The notes: generated by a model from the letters alone, not told the origin. Numbered from the stretch's first letter, positions 1 through 8,459 are shown. The stretch: 26,065 nt of DNA from an uncultured Alistipes sp. (GCA_937911745.1 CALDPX010000020.1:1-26065), one strand, 5' to 3'. Numbers and translations are program-made.

Positions 1-55
1 AGCCCGTAAATGTCAACATCAGGGCTGTGCTCAGCATTAGTAAAAGTTTTTTCAT
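1..55 (-). CDS. 5' end of an exported protein (partial, signal peptide only)
   Basis: A leftward reading frame begins with ATG at 55 and runs off the window edge. The visible residues are MKKLLLMLSTALMLTFTG: two lysines followed by an uninterrupted hydrophobic stretch, which is a classic Sec signal peptide or lipoprotein leader start. No cleavage site, lipobox or mature domain is visible, so the function cannot be named. It lies downstream of pckA on the same strand, but a strong terminator and about 540 bp separate them, so it probably has its own promoter. The start is well supported by the signal-peptide composition; everything else is unknown. Confidence 0.6.
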   Translation of the reverse strand, partial: MKKLLLMLSTALMLTFTG

Positions 56-393
56 AGTAATGTATAAATTTGGTTTAACGTATTTTGTTCCAAATTACAT
101 TACCGTAGCAACTCCAACTGCGGTGGGTTATCTGCAAAAAGAAAGTGTGGAGTTGATTTTCGTTTATTAGATAAGAGGCTCTGGAATGCCCGAAGTAAAT
201 AAACGATACAATGCCCCACACTTGAATAGTATGGGGCAGATATACACAAAGCGTGCATAGCCACACAACTACACAAGAAATGAGTGCTGTTCGTTGTCCT
301 TACTTCGTGAAATTTTCCAGATTTCTTATCTCAGACAGTACGAAAACACTTTCAAAATATGTTTGTCTACGGGCGTTAAACCCATAGACACCA

Positions 394-401
394 CAAATAT
401 A
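394..401 (-). promoter_or_regulatory. Possible -7 promoter box (TATATTTG)
   Basis: On the minus strand this reads TATATTTG, a match to the Bacteroidetes -7 consensus TAnnTTTG. It points toward the signal-peptide gene at 55, which would give a leader of over 300 nt. A TTTG lies 12 nt upstream (414-417), closer than the usual 19-21 nt. The remaining bases between 56 and 477 show no gene; they are AT-rich and otherwise unremarkable. Confidence 0.3.
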
Positions 402-477
402 GAAAAATTTTCGCAAAACGAACAACACTCACCGTAAAGGGCATTGCATCACACCAAAAAATAGCCCCACAAAGCAA

Positions 478-523
478 CCCCCACATTCTCGGGTATCTTT
501 TTTAATACCCGTGAATGTGGGGG
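478..523. repeat. Long near-perfect hairpin, 19-bp arms
   Basis: Arms at 478-496 and 505-523 pair over 19 bp with a single mismatch (cccccacattc and gggtat against ataccc and gaatgtggggg), around an 8-nt loop (ctttttta). It lies about 135 bp beyond the pckA stop, beyond the obvious pckA terminator. It could be a back-up terminator, a processed 3' RNA structure or a remnant of a palindromic repeat. There is no T-run after the stem on either strand, which argues against a simple intrinsic terminator. Confidence 0.6.
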
Positions 524-597
524 AGGCTCCCGTGGTTAGAGGGGGGGCGTGGTCGGAGGGGCGCACTTGGGATTAGCAGCGATTGGTCGGTGGCGGA

Positions 598-637
598 CAA
601 AAAAAGAGGTGGTTCCCATCAGCGGAAACCACCTCTT
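598..637 (-). terminator. Intrinsic terminator of pckA
   Basis: Read leftward, the arms agaggtggtt (627-636 complement) and aaccacctct (605-614 complement) form a 10-bp stem extended by further pairing into the loop, immediately followed by a run of seven T (599-605 complement). It starts about 22 bp after the pckA stop codon. This is a textbook Rho-independent terminator. Confidence 0.85.
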
Positions 638-658
638 CGTGTGTTGTCAGACCTCTGA

Positions 659-2266
659 CTATTTCTCCAACTTGGGACCTGCTGCAACCAGTGCCTTACC
701 CTCTTCGTTGGTGGTGAACTTCGAGAAGTTCTTGATGAACCTGCCAGCCAAATCCTCAGCCTTAACAGTCCACTCAGCCTCTGCTGCGTAGGTGTCGCGG
801 GGATCCAAAATTGCGGGATTTACGCCGGGCAACTCGGTAGGTACGGTGAAGTTGAAGTAGGGAATCTGCTTGGTAGGAGCCTTGTCAATAGAGCCGTCCA
901 AGATAGCGTCAATAATACCGCGGGTATCCTTGATGGAGATACGTTTGCCGGTACCATTCCAACCTGTGTTCACAAGGTAGGCGGTTGCGCCCGAAGCCTG
1001 CATCCTCTTAACGAGCTCCTCGCCGTACTTGGTGGGGTGCAACGACAAGAACGCTGCGCCGAAGCAAGCCGAGAAGGTGGGGGTGGGCTCGGTGATACCA
1101 CGCTCGGTACCTGCAAGTTTTGCGGTGAAGCCCGAGAGGAAGTAGTATTTGGTCTGCTCGGGAGTCAGAATCGACACGGGAGGCAGTACGCCAAATGCGT
1201 CAGCCGAGAGGAAGATAACCTTCTTGGCAGCGGGTGCTTTCGATACGGGCTTAACGATGTTGTTGATGTGGTAGATGGGGTACGAAACACGAGTGTTCTC
1301 GGTAACGCTCTTATCTGCAAAGTCGCAGTGACCCTCAGCGTCTACGGTTACGTTCTCCAAGAGAGCGTCACGGCGGATAGCGTTCCAGATGTCGGGCTCG
1401 CTCTCTTTGTCGAGGTTGATAACCTTAGCATAGCAGCCACCCTCGAAGTTGAAGATACCCTCGTCATCCCAGCCGTGCTCGTCATCGCCGATGAGTTGGC
1501 GTTTGGGATCGGTCGAAAGCGTGGTCTTGCCTGTACCCGAAAGACCAAAGAAAATTGCGGTCTCGCCCTTCTCGTTGGTGTTTGCCGAGCAGTGCATCGA
1601 AGCGATACCTTTCAAAGGCAGGAGGTAGTTCATATAGGAGAACATACCCTTCTTCATCTCGCCACCATACCAGGTGTTGATGATAACCTGCATCTTTTCG
1701 GTGAGGTTGAAGACAACGGCGGTCTCGCTGTTCAAGCCGAGTTCTTTGTAGTTCTCAACCTTTGCTTTCGAAGCGGTGAGCACTACGAAGTCGGGCTCGC
1801 CATAGTTTGCGAGTTCCTCCTCGGTAGGACGGATGAACATATTCTTCACAAAGTGAGCCTGCCAAGCAACCTCCATTACGAAACGGATTTTCAAACGAGT
1901 GTTCTCGTTAGCACCGCAGAAGGTATCCATAACGTAGAGTTTCTTGTTGCTGAGCTGGTTGGTAGCGATTTTTTTGAGCTCTTTCCAAGCCTCGGGAGTA
2001 ACGGGTTTGTTGTCGTTTTTGTACTCCTCGCTGGTCCACCATACGGTGTTCTCGCTGGTTTCGTCCTTAACGAAGAATTTGTCTTTGGGCGAACGACCTG
2101 TGTAGATACCGGTCATCACGTTCACTGCACCTGTCTCGGTAAGTTGTCCTTTCTCGTATCCGGTGAGGCTGGGGTTGGTCTCATCCTCAAAGAGTTGCTC
2201 GTAGGAGGGGTTGTAGATAATCTCGGCACCCTCAATGCCGTACTTTTTCAAATCCAAAGTAGCCAT
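659..2266 (-). CDS. pckA: Phosphoenolpyruvate carboxykinase (ATP-type)
   Basis: Cytosolic enzyme interconverting oxaloacetate plus ATP with phosphoenolpyruvate, CO2 and ADP. In Bacteroidales it often runs in the carboxylating direction to feed the succinate branch of fermentation as well as gluconeogenesis. The 535-residue length is typical of the ATP-dependent family. Visible signatures are TGRSPKDK at 56-63 (substrate-binding arginine), the P-loop GLSGTGKTTLS at 241-251 and the metal/nucleotide motif GDDEHGWDDEG at 260-270. The ATG at 2266 gives MATLDLKKYGIEG, the usual start for this family. It has its own upstream -7 box (2331-2338) and its own terminator (598-637), so it is monocistronic. 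It is divergent from hemW. Nothing appears truncated. Confidence 0.97.
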   Translation of the reverse strand: MATLDLKKYGIEGAEIIYNPSYEQLFEDETNPSLTGYEKGQLTETGAVNVMTGIYTGRSPKDKFFVKDETSENTVWWTSEEYKNDNKPVTPEAWKELKKIATNQLSNKKLYVMDTFCGANENTRLKIRFVMEVAWQAHFVKNMFIRPTEEELANYGEPDFVVLTASKAKVENYKELGLNSETAVVFNLTEKMQVIINTWYGGEMKKGMFSYMNYLLPLKGIASMHCSANTNEKGETAIFFGLSGTGKTTLSTDPKRQLIGDDEHGWDDEGIFNFEGGCYAKVINLDKESEPDIWNAIRRDALLENVTVDAEGHCDFADKSVTENTRVSYPIYHINNIVKPVSKAPAAKKVIFLSADAFGVLPPVSILTPEQTKYYFLSGFTAKLAGTERGITEPTPTFSACFGAAFLSLHPTKYGEELVKRMQASGATAYLVNTGWNGTGKRISIKDTRGIIDAILDGSIDKAPTKQIPYFNFTVPTELPGVNPAILDPRDTYAAEAEWTVKAEDLAGRFIKNFSKFTTNEEGKALVAAGPKLEK

Positions 2267-2330
2267 ATAAATACTGCTTTTTATTGTTGATGTTTGTTTA
2301 TATTTGATATTGTGTCTAACTAACCGAGTG

Positions 2331-2338
2331 CAAAGGTA
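2331..2338 (-). promoter_or_regulatory. pckA promoter -7 box (TACCTTTG)
   Basis: Leftward this is TACCTTTG, a perfect match to TAnnTTTG and identical to the -7 boxes of both rRNA promoters at the other end of the window. It lies 65-72 bp upstream of the pckA ATG. A clear -33 TTTG at the usual distance is not obvious. Confidence 0.65.
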
Positions 2339-2399
2339 ATACCTTTATTGTTATTTTGTGAACAATGCGTGTAAAGTTTATATTAATTTTTGCCCAAGC

Positions 2400-2508
2400 G
2401 CATCTCGCGGGCATCTGCTGCGTTACGCTTGCGCTCGAAATGCTCATTTACTCTTGTAAACTCCGCTTTCTCGCCCTTCGCAAGCCTTGCATCTGCTCCG
2501 CGATATGC
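2400..2508. repeat. Structured intergenic repeat, copy 1 (diverged)
   Basis: Outer arms gcatctcgcgg (2400-2410) and ccgcgatatgc (2498-2508) pair at 10 of 11 positions. Inside, cgcttgcg (2426 region) opposes cgcaagcc (2480 region), and the centre is the small hairpin tttac-tctt-gtaaa (2447-2460). The core ctcatttac...gtaaact followed by cgctttctcg matches the structured repeats at 13224-13294 and 21021-21143. Phrases ctgctgcgtta and ccttgcat are shared with the 21021 copy. It sits between divergent pckA and hemW. The open frame across it is a by-product of the repeat, not a gene. Confidence 0.55.
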
Positions 2509-2548
2509 ACTTGGGTGAGTGGTCGTTTACCGCCCGCTGTGATTTGTG

Positions 2549-2580
2549 GGAGATATGGGAGATATGAGAGTTATGGGAGT
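2549..2580. repeat. Short tandem repeat, unit about gggagatat
   Basis: Three to four imperfect units of roughly 9-10 bp (gggagatat, gggagatat, gagagttat, gggagtg). The 14-mer gggagatatgagag at 2557-2570 recurs exactly, inverted, at 25554-25567 upstream of the rRNA promoters. It resembles the G/A-rich 10-bp tandem units in other spacers of the window. Confidence 0.6.
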
Positions 2581-2593
2581 GTTCGCCCCAAAA

Positions 2594-2621
2594 TTTTGAA
2601 TTTTGAATTTTGAATTTTGAA
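2594..2621. repeat. Heptamer tandem repeat (TTTTGAA)x4 before hemW
   Basis: Four perfect consecutive copies of ttttgaa, ending 22 bp before the hemW ATG. Heptamer arrays can lose or gain units by slippage. Being outside the coding frame, a change would alter spacing in the translation-initiation region rather than the protein. Confidence 0.9.
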
Positions 2622-2643
2622 TTTCTTTGCTGACCTTTGGGGT

Positions 2644-3753
2644 ATGATGACGACCTCTTCACTCTACATACACATTCCCTTTTGCAAAAAGTTGTGCGGA
2701 TATTGCGATTTCTACAAAACTATGTCGCTCGCACGCAAGTCGGAGGTGCTGGCTGCAACGGCTCGCGAGATGCACGAGCGTGCGCCGATGTTGGAGGGTA
2801 CGGTGCTCAAAACCATCTACTTCGGTGGCGGTACGCCAACTGTCTGCACCCCCGAAGAGTTGGGGGCACTCGTGGCGTGTGCGAGGGAGGTTTTTGACTG
2901 TACGGAGGTGGAGGAAGTAACCGTTGAGGCAAACCCCGATGACCTTACGGAGGAGTATCTTGCAGGGCTCAAATTGCAGGGTGTCAATCGCCTTAGTATC
3001 GGCATCCAATCGTTCCGCGATGAGGACCTTCGGATGATGAACCGCCGACATACTGCCGAGGAGGCGGTGAGGGCTGTGGAGAGGGCTCGCAAGGTGGGTT
3101 TTGACAACATCTCCATAGACCTTATATATGGTCTGCCTACTGCCACTTTGGAGGATTGGCAAAAAAATGTGGAGCAGGCTGTGGCTTTGGGCGTTGAACA
3201 TATCTCCGCCTACCACCTTACCATCGAAGAAAATACTCTCTTTGGTAAAAAAGGGGTGGCAACAGCCCCCGAAGAACTCTCCGATAAGGAGTATGGAGTG
3301 CTGTGCGAGGTGCTCCGCGAGGCGGGCTATGAGCACTACGAAATCTCCAACTTTGCCCGCCCAAACTACCGCTCACGACACAACTCTGCATATTGGCGCG
3401 GGGTGCCCTATTTGGGACTTGGTGCGGGGGCTCACTCATTCGATGGCAAGAGTACCCGAAGTTGGAATCTGCCATCTATAAATAAGTACCTTGAAGGCTC
3501 CTCGCTTGAAAGCGAAACACTCTCAGCACAAGAGCGTTATGAGGAGGTTGTGATGGTGTCGCTGAGGACCTCTGAGGGTGTGAACTTGGGGGCTCTCGAA
3601 GCGCAATTTGGCATAGCAAAAAGGGTGCAATTTGAGCGCATCGCCGAGCCTTTTGTAGGGGCGGGTGTACTGCTCAGAAAGGGCGAAAATGTAGCCTTTG
3701 CCGAGGAGCATTGGCTGGTGTCAGATGGAGTCATTGCTGAGTTTTTCGAGTAG
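2644..3753 (+). CDS. hemW: Radical SAM heme chaperone HemW (coproporphyrinogen oxidase-like)
   Basis: Cytosolic radical SAM protein of the HemW/HemN-like family. Members were long annotated as oxygen-independent coproporphyrinogen III oxidase, but the shorter HemW branch is now thought to bind heme and deliver it to target proteins. The [4Fe-4S] motif CKKLCGYCDF (CX3CX2C) lies at about residues 14-23, followed by FGGGTPT near 61 and RLSIGIQSF, both typical. Length from ATG 2644 is 369 residues, normal for HemW. A longer frame exists only from a TTG at 2617 inside the heptamer repeat; ATG 2644 (or the adjacent ATG 2647) is preferred because YIHIPFC then falls at the usual place. No Shine-Dalgarno is seen. 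A HemN-versus-HemW assignment by length and motif is fairly secure. Confidence 0.9.
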   Translation: MMTTSSLYIHIPFCKKLCGYCDFYKTMSLARKSEVLAATAREMHERAPMLEGTVLKTIYFGGGTPTVCTPEELGALVACAREVFDCTEVEEVTVEANPDDLTEEYLAGLKLQGVNRLSIGIQSFRDEDLRMMNRRHTAEEAVRAVERARKVGFDNISIDLIYGLPTATLEDWQKNVEQAVALGVEHISAYHLTIEENTLFGKKGVATAPEELSDKEYGVLCEVLREAGYEHYEISNFARPNYRSRHNSAYWRGVPYLGLGAGAHSFDGKSTRSWNLPSINKYLEGSSLESETLSAQERYEEVVMVSLRTSEGVNLGALEAQFGIAKRVQFERIAEPFVGAGVLLRKGENVAFAEEHWLVSDGVIAEFFE

Positions 3754-3810
3754 CCTCTGTTTGCTACCGCTCACACCCCGAATAATACCGTTCGTCTTAA
3801 CAAAATAGCA

Positions 3811-3832
3811 GTTATTAAAAAAATTTAATAAC
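3811..3832. other. AT-rich hairpin after hemW
   Basis: Perfect 9-bp arms gttattaaa and tttaataac around aaaa, 57 bp beyond the hemW stop. It could help terminate hemW, but it is AT-rich and has no T-run after the stem, so this is weak. Confidence 0.3.
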
Positions 3833-3846
3833 CCTCTAAATAATAT

Positions 3847-3878
3847 ATTGGTAAGTTTGGAAAAATTTCGTACTTTTG
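3847..3878 (+). promoter_or_regulatory. Promoter of the glycogen synthase-phosphorylase fusion
   Basis: The -7 box TACTTTTG (3871-3878) matches TAnnTTTG exactly. An attg at 3847-3850 lies 20 bp upstream at the -33 position, and another tttg at 3856-3859. Transcription would begin near 3885, giving a leader of about 175 nt before ATG 4063. The leader contains a gtcttg...caagac inverted repeat (3985-3990 and 4015-4020). Confidence 0.6.
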
Positions 3879-4062
3879 TGTCGTTATTTGGCATTTTGTT
3901 GCCAAAGGTAATCAAATAGAGAGATAACAAACTTACAAATACAACAATAAGCGAAATTGGTTGGGCAGTTGCCTTACGCAGAGAGTCTTGTGGACGAACG
4001 GGTTAGGTTATGTGCAAGACGTTGGGTTCGGGGCAATGTTCGACAATCAAGAAACACAAGTC

Positions 4063-7000
4063 ATGAAAAACGAAACAGTACAGAAACCAGATTACTTATT
4101 TGAGGTTAGTTGGGAGGTTTGCAACAAAGTGGGCGGTATTCACACCGTGGTGTCAACCAAGGCGCAGACTATGACCCGAGAAATGGGCGACAAATATATC
4201 CTCATAGGTCCAGATATCAACCGCGAGGGGGCAAATCCCGAGTTCCAAGAGGACCAAAATATGCTCCGCGAGTGGCGTATGACGCTCTATTCGCAGGGCT
4301 ACCGCGTGAGGGTTGGTCGCTGGAAGGTGGAGGGTGAGCCCGTAGTGGTGCTCGTGGATTTCTCTTCGCTCATCAGTAAGAAAGACGACATTTTGAAATT
4401 CTTGTGGGAGAACCACAAAGTAGATAGCATTAGCGGTCAGTGGGACTATATCGAGCCGGTGCTCTTCGGCTTTGCCGCAGGTAAGGTTGTGGAGAGTTAC
4501 GTTAGCAACTTCTGCTCCTCGTCGGAGCGTATTGTTGCTCACTTCCACGAGTGGATGACTGCCAGCGGTGGCTTGTATCTTCGCTCGGCTTCGCCCTATG
4601 TGGCTACCGTCTTCACAACTCACGCAACTGTTATGGGTCGTTGCATTGCAGGTAGCGGTCTGCCACTCTATGGTGGATTGGGTTCGTTCAATGCCGACGA
4701 CTACGCTCGACAGTTCAATGTGGTGGCTAAACACTCGCTCGAAAAAGTTGCTGCACGCAACCACGATGCTTTCTGTACGGTAAGCAAAATTACCGCTAAG
4801 GAGTGTAAGTATCTGCTCGGTTCGGAGGTGGATGTTATCACTCCCAACGGTTTCGAAGATGACTTTGTGTGGAAGGGTGATGAGGCTATTAGCCGCCGCA
4901 CGAATGCTCGTAAGGCCATTATTGAGGCTACCGAGGCTTGCTATGGCAAGAAGTTCGACAAGGAGCCTCTGATTGTGGGTACTTCGGGTCGTTATGAGTT
5001 CAAGAATAAGGGCTTGGATGTCTTTATTGACGCACTGAAAAAAATTGCCGAGCGAGCACCCGAGGGACGCGAAATTTTGGCACTTATCACCGTTCCTGCC
5101 AGCAATGATGGACCCCGCCGCGACTTGGCAAACCACTTGGCAGACGCTAAGAACCCCATCGATCCTATGCAGCCCCGCTTCCTTACCCACAACCTCACTA
5201 ATCCTGAAAATGATCCCATCGTAAAGGCTCTTTCGGGTAGTGTTCTCGACAGCGCCGATTCGAGAATTAAGGTGCTGTTTGTGCCCACCTATTTGCAGGG
5301 TGCCGATGGTATCTTCTCGATGGGTTACTATGAGTGCTTGGCAGGTATGGATTTGACCGTTTTCGCCTCATACTACGAGCCTTGGGGCTACACTCCTCTC
5401 GAAAGTGTTGCATTCTCCATCCCCACCGTCACCACCTCACTGGCGGGCTTCGGTAAGTGGGTAGATGACCTCTCGGGCGGTCACAAGGGTGTTACGGTTA
5501 TCACTCGCAACGACTCCAATAGTGAGTCGGTGGCAGAGACCATTGCAGAGACCATCGAGCGCTATGCCGCTATGGGCAAGAAGGAGTACGATGAGGCTCG
5601 CCAGTCGGCATACGAGGTTTCGCGTACGGCACTTTGGAAAAACTTTGTAAACAACTACACCGAGGCATACGGTGTGGCTCTCGATAGGGTTATTACCCGT
5701 ACCAACAAGGCTGTTTATGATGGTGGTAACACCAACGAGCAGGTTAACTTCGTGCGCCAGCAACTCGTTAGCAGCCAGCCTTCGTGGAGCCGTCTGATGG
5801 TCGAGAAGAGCCTTCCTGAGCGTCTGCGCGCCTTGGAGATTCTCTCGAAGAACCTTTGGTGGAGTTGGACTCTTGGTGCACACGAACTCTTCGAGTACAT
5901 AGATGCAGAGTTGTGGGCTGCTACCGCCAAGAACCCCATCGCACTATTGGACAAAATCCCCTATGCAAGGGTTAAGGAGTTGGAGCAGGATGAGAAATTC
6001 CTTGCCAAACTCGACGAGGTATATGCTCAGTTCCGCGCCTATATGGCTAAGAAGGCTGAGGCTAAGGGTCCCAAGATTGCCTATTTCTCGATGGAGTATG
6101 GTTTGCACTCCTCGTTGAAAATCTACTCGGGTGGTTTGGGTATTTTGGCTGGCGACTATATCAAAGAGGCTTCGGACAAGAATGTGCCAATGGTCGCAGT
6201 AGGTCTGCTCTATCGCTATGGCTACTTTACACAAAAACTCTCTGCGCAGGGTGCTCAGGAGGCGGCTTATGAGGCTCAGAACTTCCAGAAACTCCCCATC
6301 TCGCCTGCTCGTGATGAGATGGGTAACTGGTGCTCCATTCAGGTGGCACTGCCCGGTCGTAATGTAACTGCCCGTATCTGGAAATGCGAGGTTGGTCGTA
6401 CCGACCTCTACCTCCTCGATACCGACCACGAACTCAACATCGAAGAGGATAGGAGCATCACTTACCACCTCTATGGTGGCGACTGGGAACACCGCCTCAA
6501 ACAGGAGCTGCTCTTGGGTGTTGGTGGTATCCGCGCACTGAATGCTATGGGTATCAAGTCGGACATCTACCACTGCAACGAGGGTCACGCAGCCTTCATC
6601 GGTTTGGAGCGTATCCACAACTATGTTAAGGGCAAGAATCTCTCGTTCAGCGAGGCTTTGGAGGTTGTTCGCTCCTCTTCGCTCTACACCACCCACACTC
6701 CTGTGCCCGCAGGTCACGATGCATTCCCCGAACAGATGATTCGTCAGTATATGTCGCACTATCCCGATAGGCTCGGCATCACTTGGGAGCAGTTCATCAA
6801 CCTCGGTAAGACTCGTCCCAACGACCCTAGCGAGAAATTCTCGATGAGTTTCCTTGCTTGCAACCTCTCGCAGGAGGTCAATGGTGTAAGTTGGCTCCAC
6901 GGTGAGGTAAGTAAGGATATCTTGGGCGATATGTGGCCCGGATATTTCAAGGACGAGTTGCACATCGGCTATGTTACCAATGGTGTACACTTCCCCACCT

Positions 7001-8316
7001 GGACCGCATCGACACTCCGTAGGCTCTATGCTAAATACTTCGCAGAGGGCTTCTCCGAGGAGCAGTATAACATCCCTGCTTGGCAGAAGGTTAATAATAT
7101 CCCCGATAAAGAACTCTGGAACGCTCGTTTGGAACTCAAACAACGTCTGTTCAAGACTGTTGGTAAGATTATGAGCGACAAATCGAAGTCTGCCATCGCC
7201 TCGCCCCGCCAGATGGTGGCAGTGAAAGAGAACTTCAAGGCAGATGTCCTCACTATTGGTTTTGCTCGTAGGTTTGCGACCTACAAACGAGCACACCTCT
7301 TGTTTACCAACCTCGAAAGGTTGTCGGCACTTGTGAACAACCCCGAGCGTCCCGTGCAGTTCGTCTTTGCGGGTAAGGCTCACCCCCAGGATATCCCCGG
7401 TCAGGACCTTATAAAACGCATCGTTGCCGTTTCGCAGATGCCCGAGTTTGCAGGTAAGATTCTCTTCCTGCCCAACTACGATATGGACATCTCGCGCAAG
7501 ATGGTACAGGGCGTGGATATTTGGCTCAACACCCCCACCCGTCCTTTGGAGGCTTCGGGTACCAGCGGCGAGAAGGCAGTTATGAACGGCGTTATGCAGT
7601 TCAGCGTTCTCGATGGTTGGTGGGTTGAGGGCTACAAAGAGGGCGCAGGTTGGATGCTGCCTATGGAGCGCACCTATGCCGACCAAAACCACCAGAACGA
7701 ACTCGATGCAGAGATGATTTATCGCACCATCGAAGAGGAAATTGTACCTCTCTACTATAATCGCGACAAGAATGGTATGCCTTTGGGATGGATTAAGAGT
7801 ATGAAGAGTTGTATTGCCGACATCGCTTCGAACTTTACGACCAACCGTATGCTTACCGACTACGAGGAGCGATTCTACAACCCCCTCTACTTGCGCCACC
7901 GCGAGATTGTCAAGAGCGACTACTTGTTGGCTCGCGAGATTGCGGCTTGGAAACGCAAAGTAAGTGCCGCTTGGGACAAAGTGAGGGTTGTTAGCACCAA
8001 ACAGGCAGATATGAGCAAACAGCCTATGGTTGTGGGCGGCAAATATCGCTTCGAGGCAACACTCGACATTGACGGCTTGCGTCCCGAAGATATCGGTGTA
8101 GAACTCTTGTTGGCAAGCCAGATTGAGAGCGGTCACGATGTGAAGATTGCCAAGAAAGTCGACTTGGAGGTTGTGAGCGTTGAGGGCTCGAAGGTGGTCT
8201 ATGCTGTGGATGCACTGATGGAGCAGACCGGCTCGTATGATGCAGCACTGAGGGTTTACCCCAAGAACAGCAAGTTGCCTCATCGTATGGACTTTGCCCT
8301 CGTGAAATGGGCGTAA
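4063..8316 (+). CDS. Fusion: GT3 glycogen synthase + GT35 alpha-glucan phosphorylase
   Basis: One 1417-residue chain with two opposing activities. Residues 1 to about 560 resemble eukaryote-type GT3 glycogen synthase: FEVSWEVCNKVGGIHTVV near the N-terminus, HFHEWMTASGG, TVFTTHATVMGR, and the E-x7-E motif EPWGYTPLE at 439-447. From 584 (LPERLRALEILSKNLWWSW) comes a DUF3417 linker domain, and from 671 (KIAYFSMEYGLHSSLKIYSG) an alpha-glucan phosphorylase of the TIGR02094 type. The pyridoxal-phosphate site EASGTSGEKAVMNG has its lysine at 1171. Expected roles: glucosyl transfer from a sugar nucleotide to glycogen, and phosphorolysis to glucose-1-phosphate. ATG 4063 is chosen because FEVSWEV follows closely; ATG 4036 is possible, and the frame is open back to a TTG at 3961. 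Key residues of both halves look intact. Confidence 0.92.
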   Translation: MKNETVQKPDYLFEVSWEVCNKVGGIHTVVSTKAQTMTREMGDKYILIGPDINREGANPEFQEDQNMLREWRMTLYSQGYRVRVGRWKVEGEPVVVLVDFSSLISKKDDILKFLWENHKVDSISGQWDYIEPVLFGFAAGKVVESYVSNFCSSSERIVAHFHEWMTASGGLYLRSASPYVATVFTTHATVMGRCIAGSGLPLYGGLGSFNADDYARQFNVVAKHSLEKVAARNHDAFCTVSKITAKECKYLLGSEVDVITPNGFEDDFVWKGDEAISRRTNARKAIIEATEACYGKKFDKEPLIVGTSGRYEFKNKGLDVFIDALKKIAERAPEGREILALITVPASNDGPRRDLANHLADAKNPIDPMQPRFLTHNLTNPENDPIVKALSGSVLDSADSRIKVLFVPTYLQGADGIFSMGYYECLAGMDLTVFASYYEPWGYTPLESVAFSIPTVTTSLAGFGKWVDDLSGGHKGVTVITRNDSNSESVAETIAETIERYAAMGKKEYDEARQSAYEVSRTALWKNFVNNYTEAYGVALDRVITRTNKAVYDGGNTNEQVNFVRQQLVSSQPSWSRLMVEKSLPERLRALEILSKNLWWSWTLGAHELFEYIDAELWAATAKNPIALLDKIPYARVKELEQDEKFLAKLDEVYAQFRAYMAKKAEAKGPKIAYFSMEYGLHSSLKIYSGGLGILAGDYIKEASDKNVPMVAVGLLYRYGYFTQKLSAQGAQEAAYEAQNFQKLPISPARDEMGNWCSIQVALPGRNVTARIWKCEVGRTDLYLLDTDHELNIEEDRSITYHLYGGDWEHRLKQELLLGVGGIRALNAMGIKSDIYHCNEGHAAFIGLERIHNYVKGKNLSFSEALEVVRSSSLYTTHTPVPAGHDAFPEQMIRQYMSHYPDRLGITWEQFINLGKTRPNDPSEKFSMSFLACNLSQEVNGVSWLHGEVSKDILGDMWPGYFKDELHIGYVTNGVHFPTWTASTLRRLYAKYFAEGFSEEQYNIPAWQKVNNIPDKELWNARLELKQRLFKTVGKIMSDKSKSAIASPRQMVAVKENFKADVLTIGFARRFATYKRAHLLFTNLERLSALVNNPERPVQFVFAGKAHPQDIPGQDLIKRIVAVSQMPEFAGKILFLPNYDMDISRKMVQGVDIWLNTPTRPLEASGTSGEKAVMNGVMQFSVLDGWWVEGYKEGAGWMLPMERTYADQNHQNELDAEMIYRTIEEEIVPLYYNRDKNGMPLGWIKSMKSCIADIASNFTTNRMLTDYEERFYNPLYLRHREIVKSDYLLAREIAAWKRKVSAAWDKVRVVSTKQADMSKQPMVVGGKYRFEATLDIDGLRPEDIGVELLLASQIESGHDVKIAKKVDLEVVSVEGSKVVYAVDALMEQTGSYDAALRVYPKNSKLPHRMDFALVKWA

Positions 8317-8325
8317 AATTCCTCT

Positions 8326-8353
8326 GGCGGGCTATTGGCACAATAGCCCCGCC
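8326..8353. terminator. Hairpin after the fusion gene
   Basis: Arms ggcgggctattg and caatagccccgcc around gca, starting 10 bp after the stop codon at 8316. The stem is strong with one bulged C. No T-run follows directly (the next Ts are at gagtttt, 8361-8367), so it is a plausible 3' end or attenuator rather than a canonical terminator. Confidence 0.5.
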
Positions 8354-8390
8354 CTAGACGGAGTTTTAGGGCATAAATAAGGTTAAAGAG

Positions 8391-8459
8391 GTTAGGGAGG
8401 TTAGAGAATTTAAGGAGTTCGCAATGTGCGGAGTCCTTAGGTTCCCTGATTTCCCTAAC
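8391..8459. repeat. Nested inverted repeat in the glycogen spacer
   Basis: Outer arms gttaggga (8391-8398) and tccctaac (8452-8459) enclose inner arms taaggagttcgca (8411-8423) and tgcggagtcctta (8427-8439), which pair at 10 of 13 positions. On the left the sequence is a run of near-repeats of aggttaggg-like units. The architecture (G/A-rich tandem units opposite their complement) resembles the palindromes at 13302 and 21219. Confidence 0.5.

Noticed and set aside
1037..2290. 417-residue open frame antisense to pckA
   Set aside because: pckA is certain from motifs; the antisense product has no domain and would cover pckA's own promoter region.
2365..2613. 82-residue cysteine-rich open frame before hemW
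   Set aside because: It is the translation of the dispersed structured repeat and the gggagatat units. It has no plausible start context or domain.
3961..4062. Longer N-terminus of the fusion protein from TTG 3961
   Set aside because: The extra residues do not resemble GT3 proteins, and ATG 4063 places FEVSWEV at the normal distance. ATG 4036 remains an alternative.
5944..8283. 779-residue open frame antisense to the phosphorylase half
   Set aside because: It lies wholly within a well-supported gene. Its protein has no recognisable domain and is rich in His, Leu and Val, as expected from the complement of biased codons.
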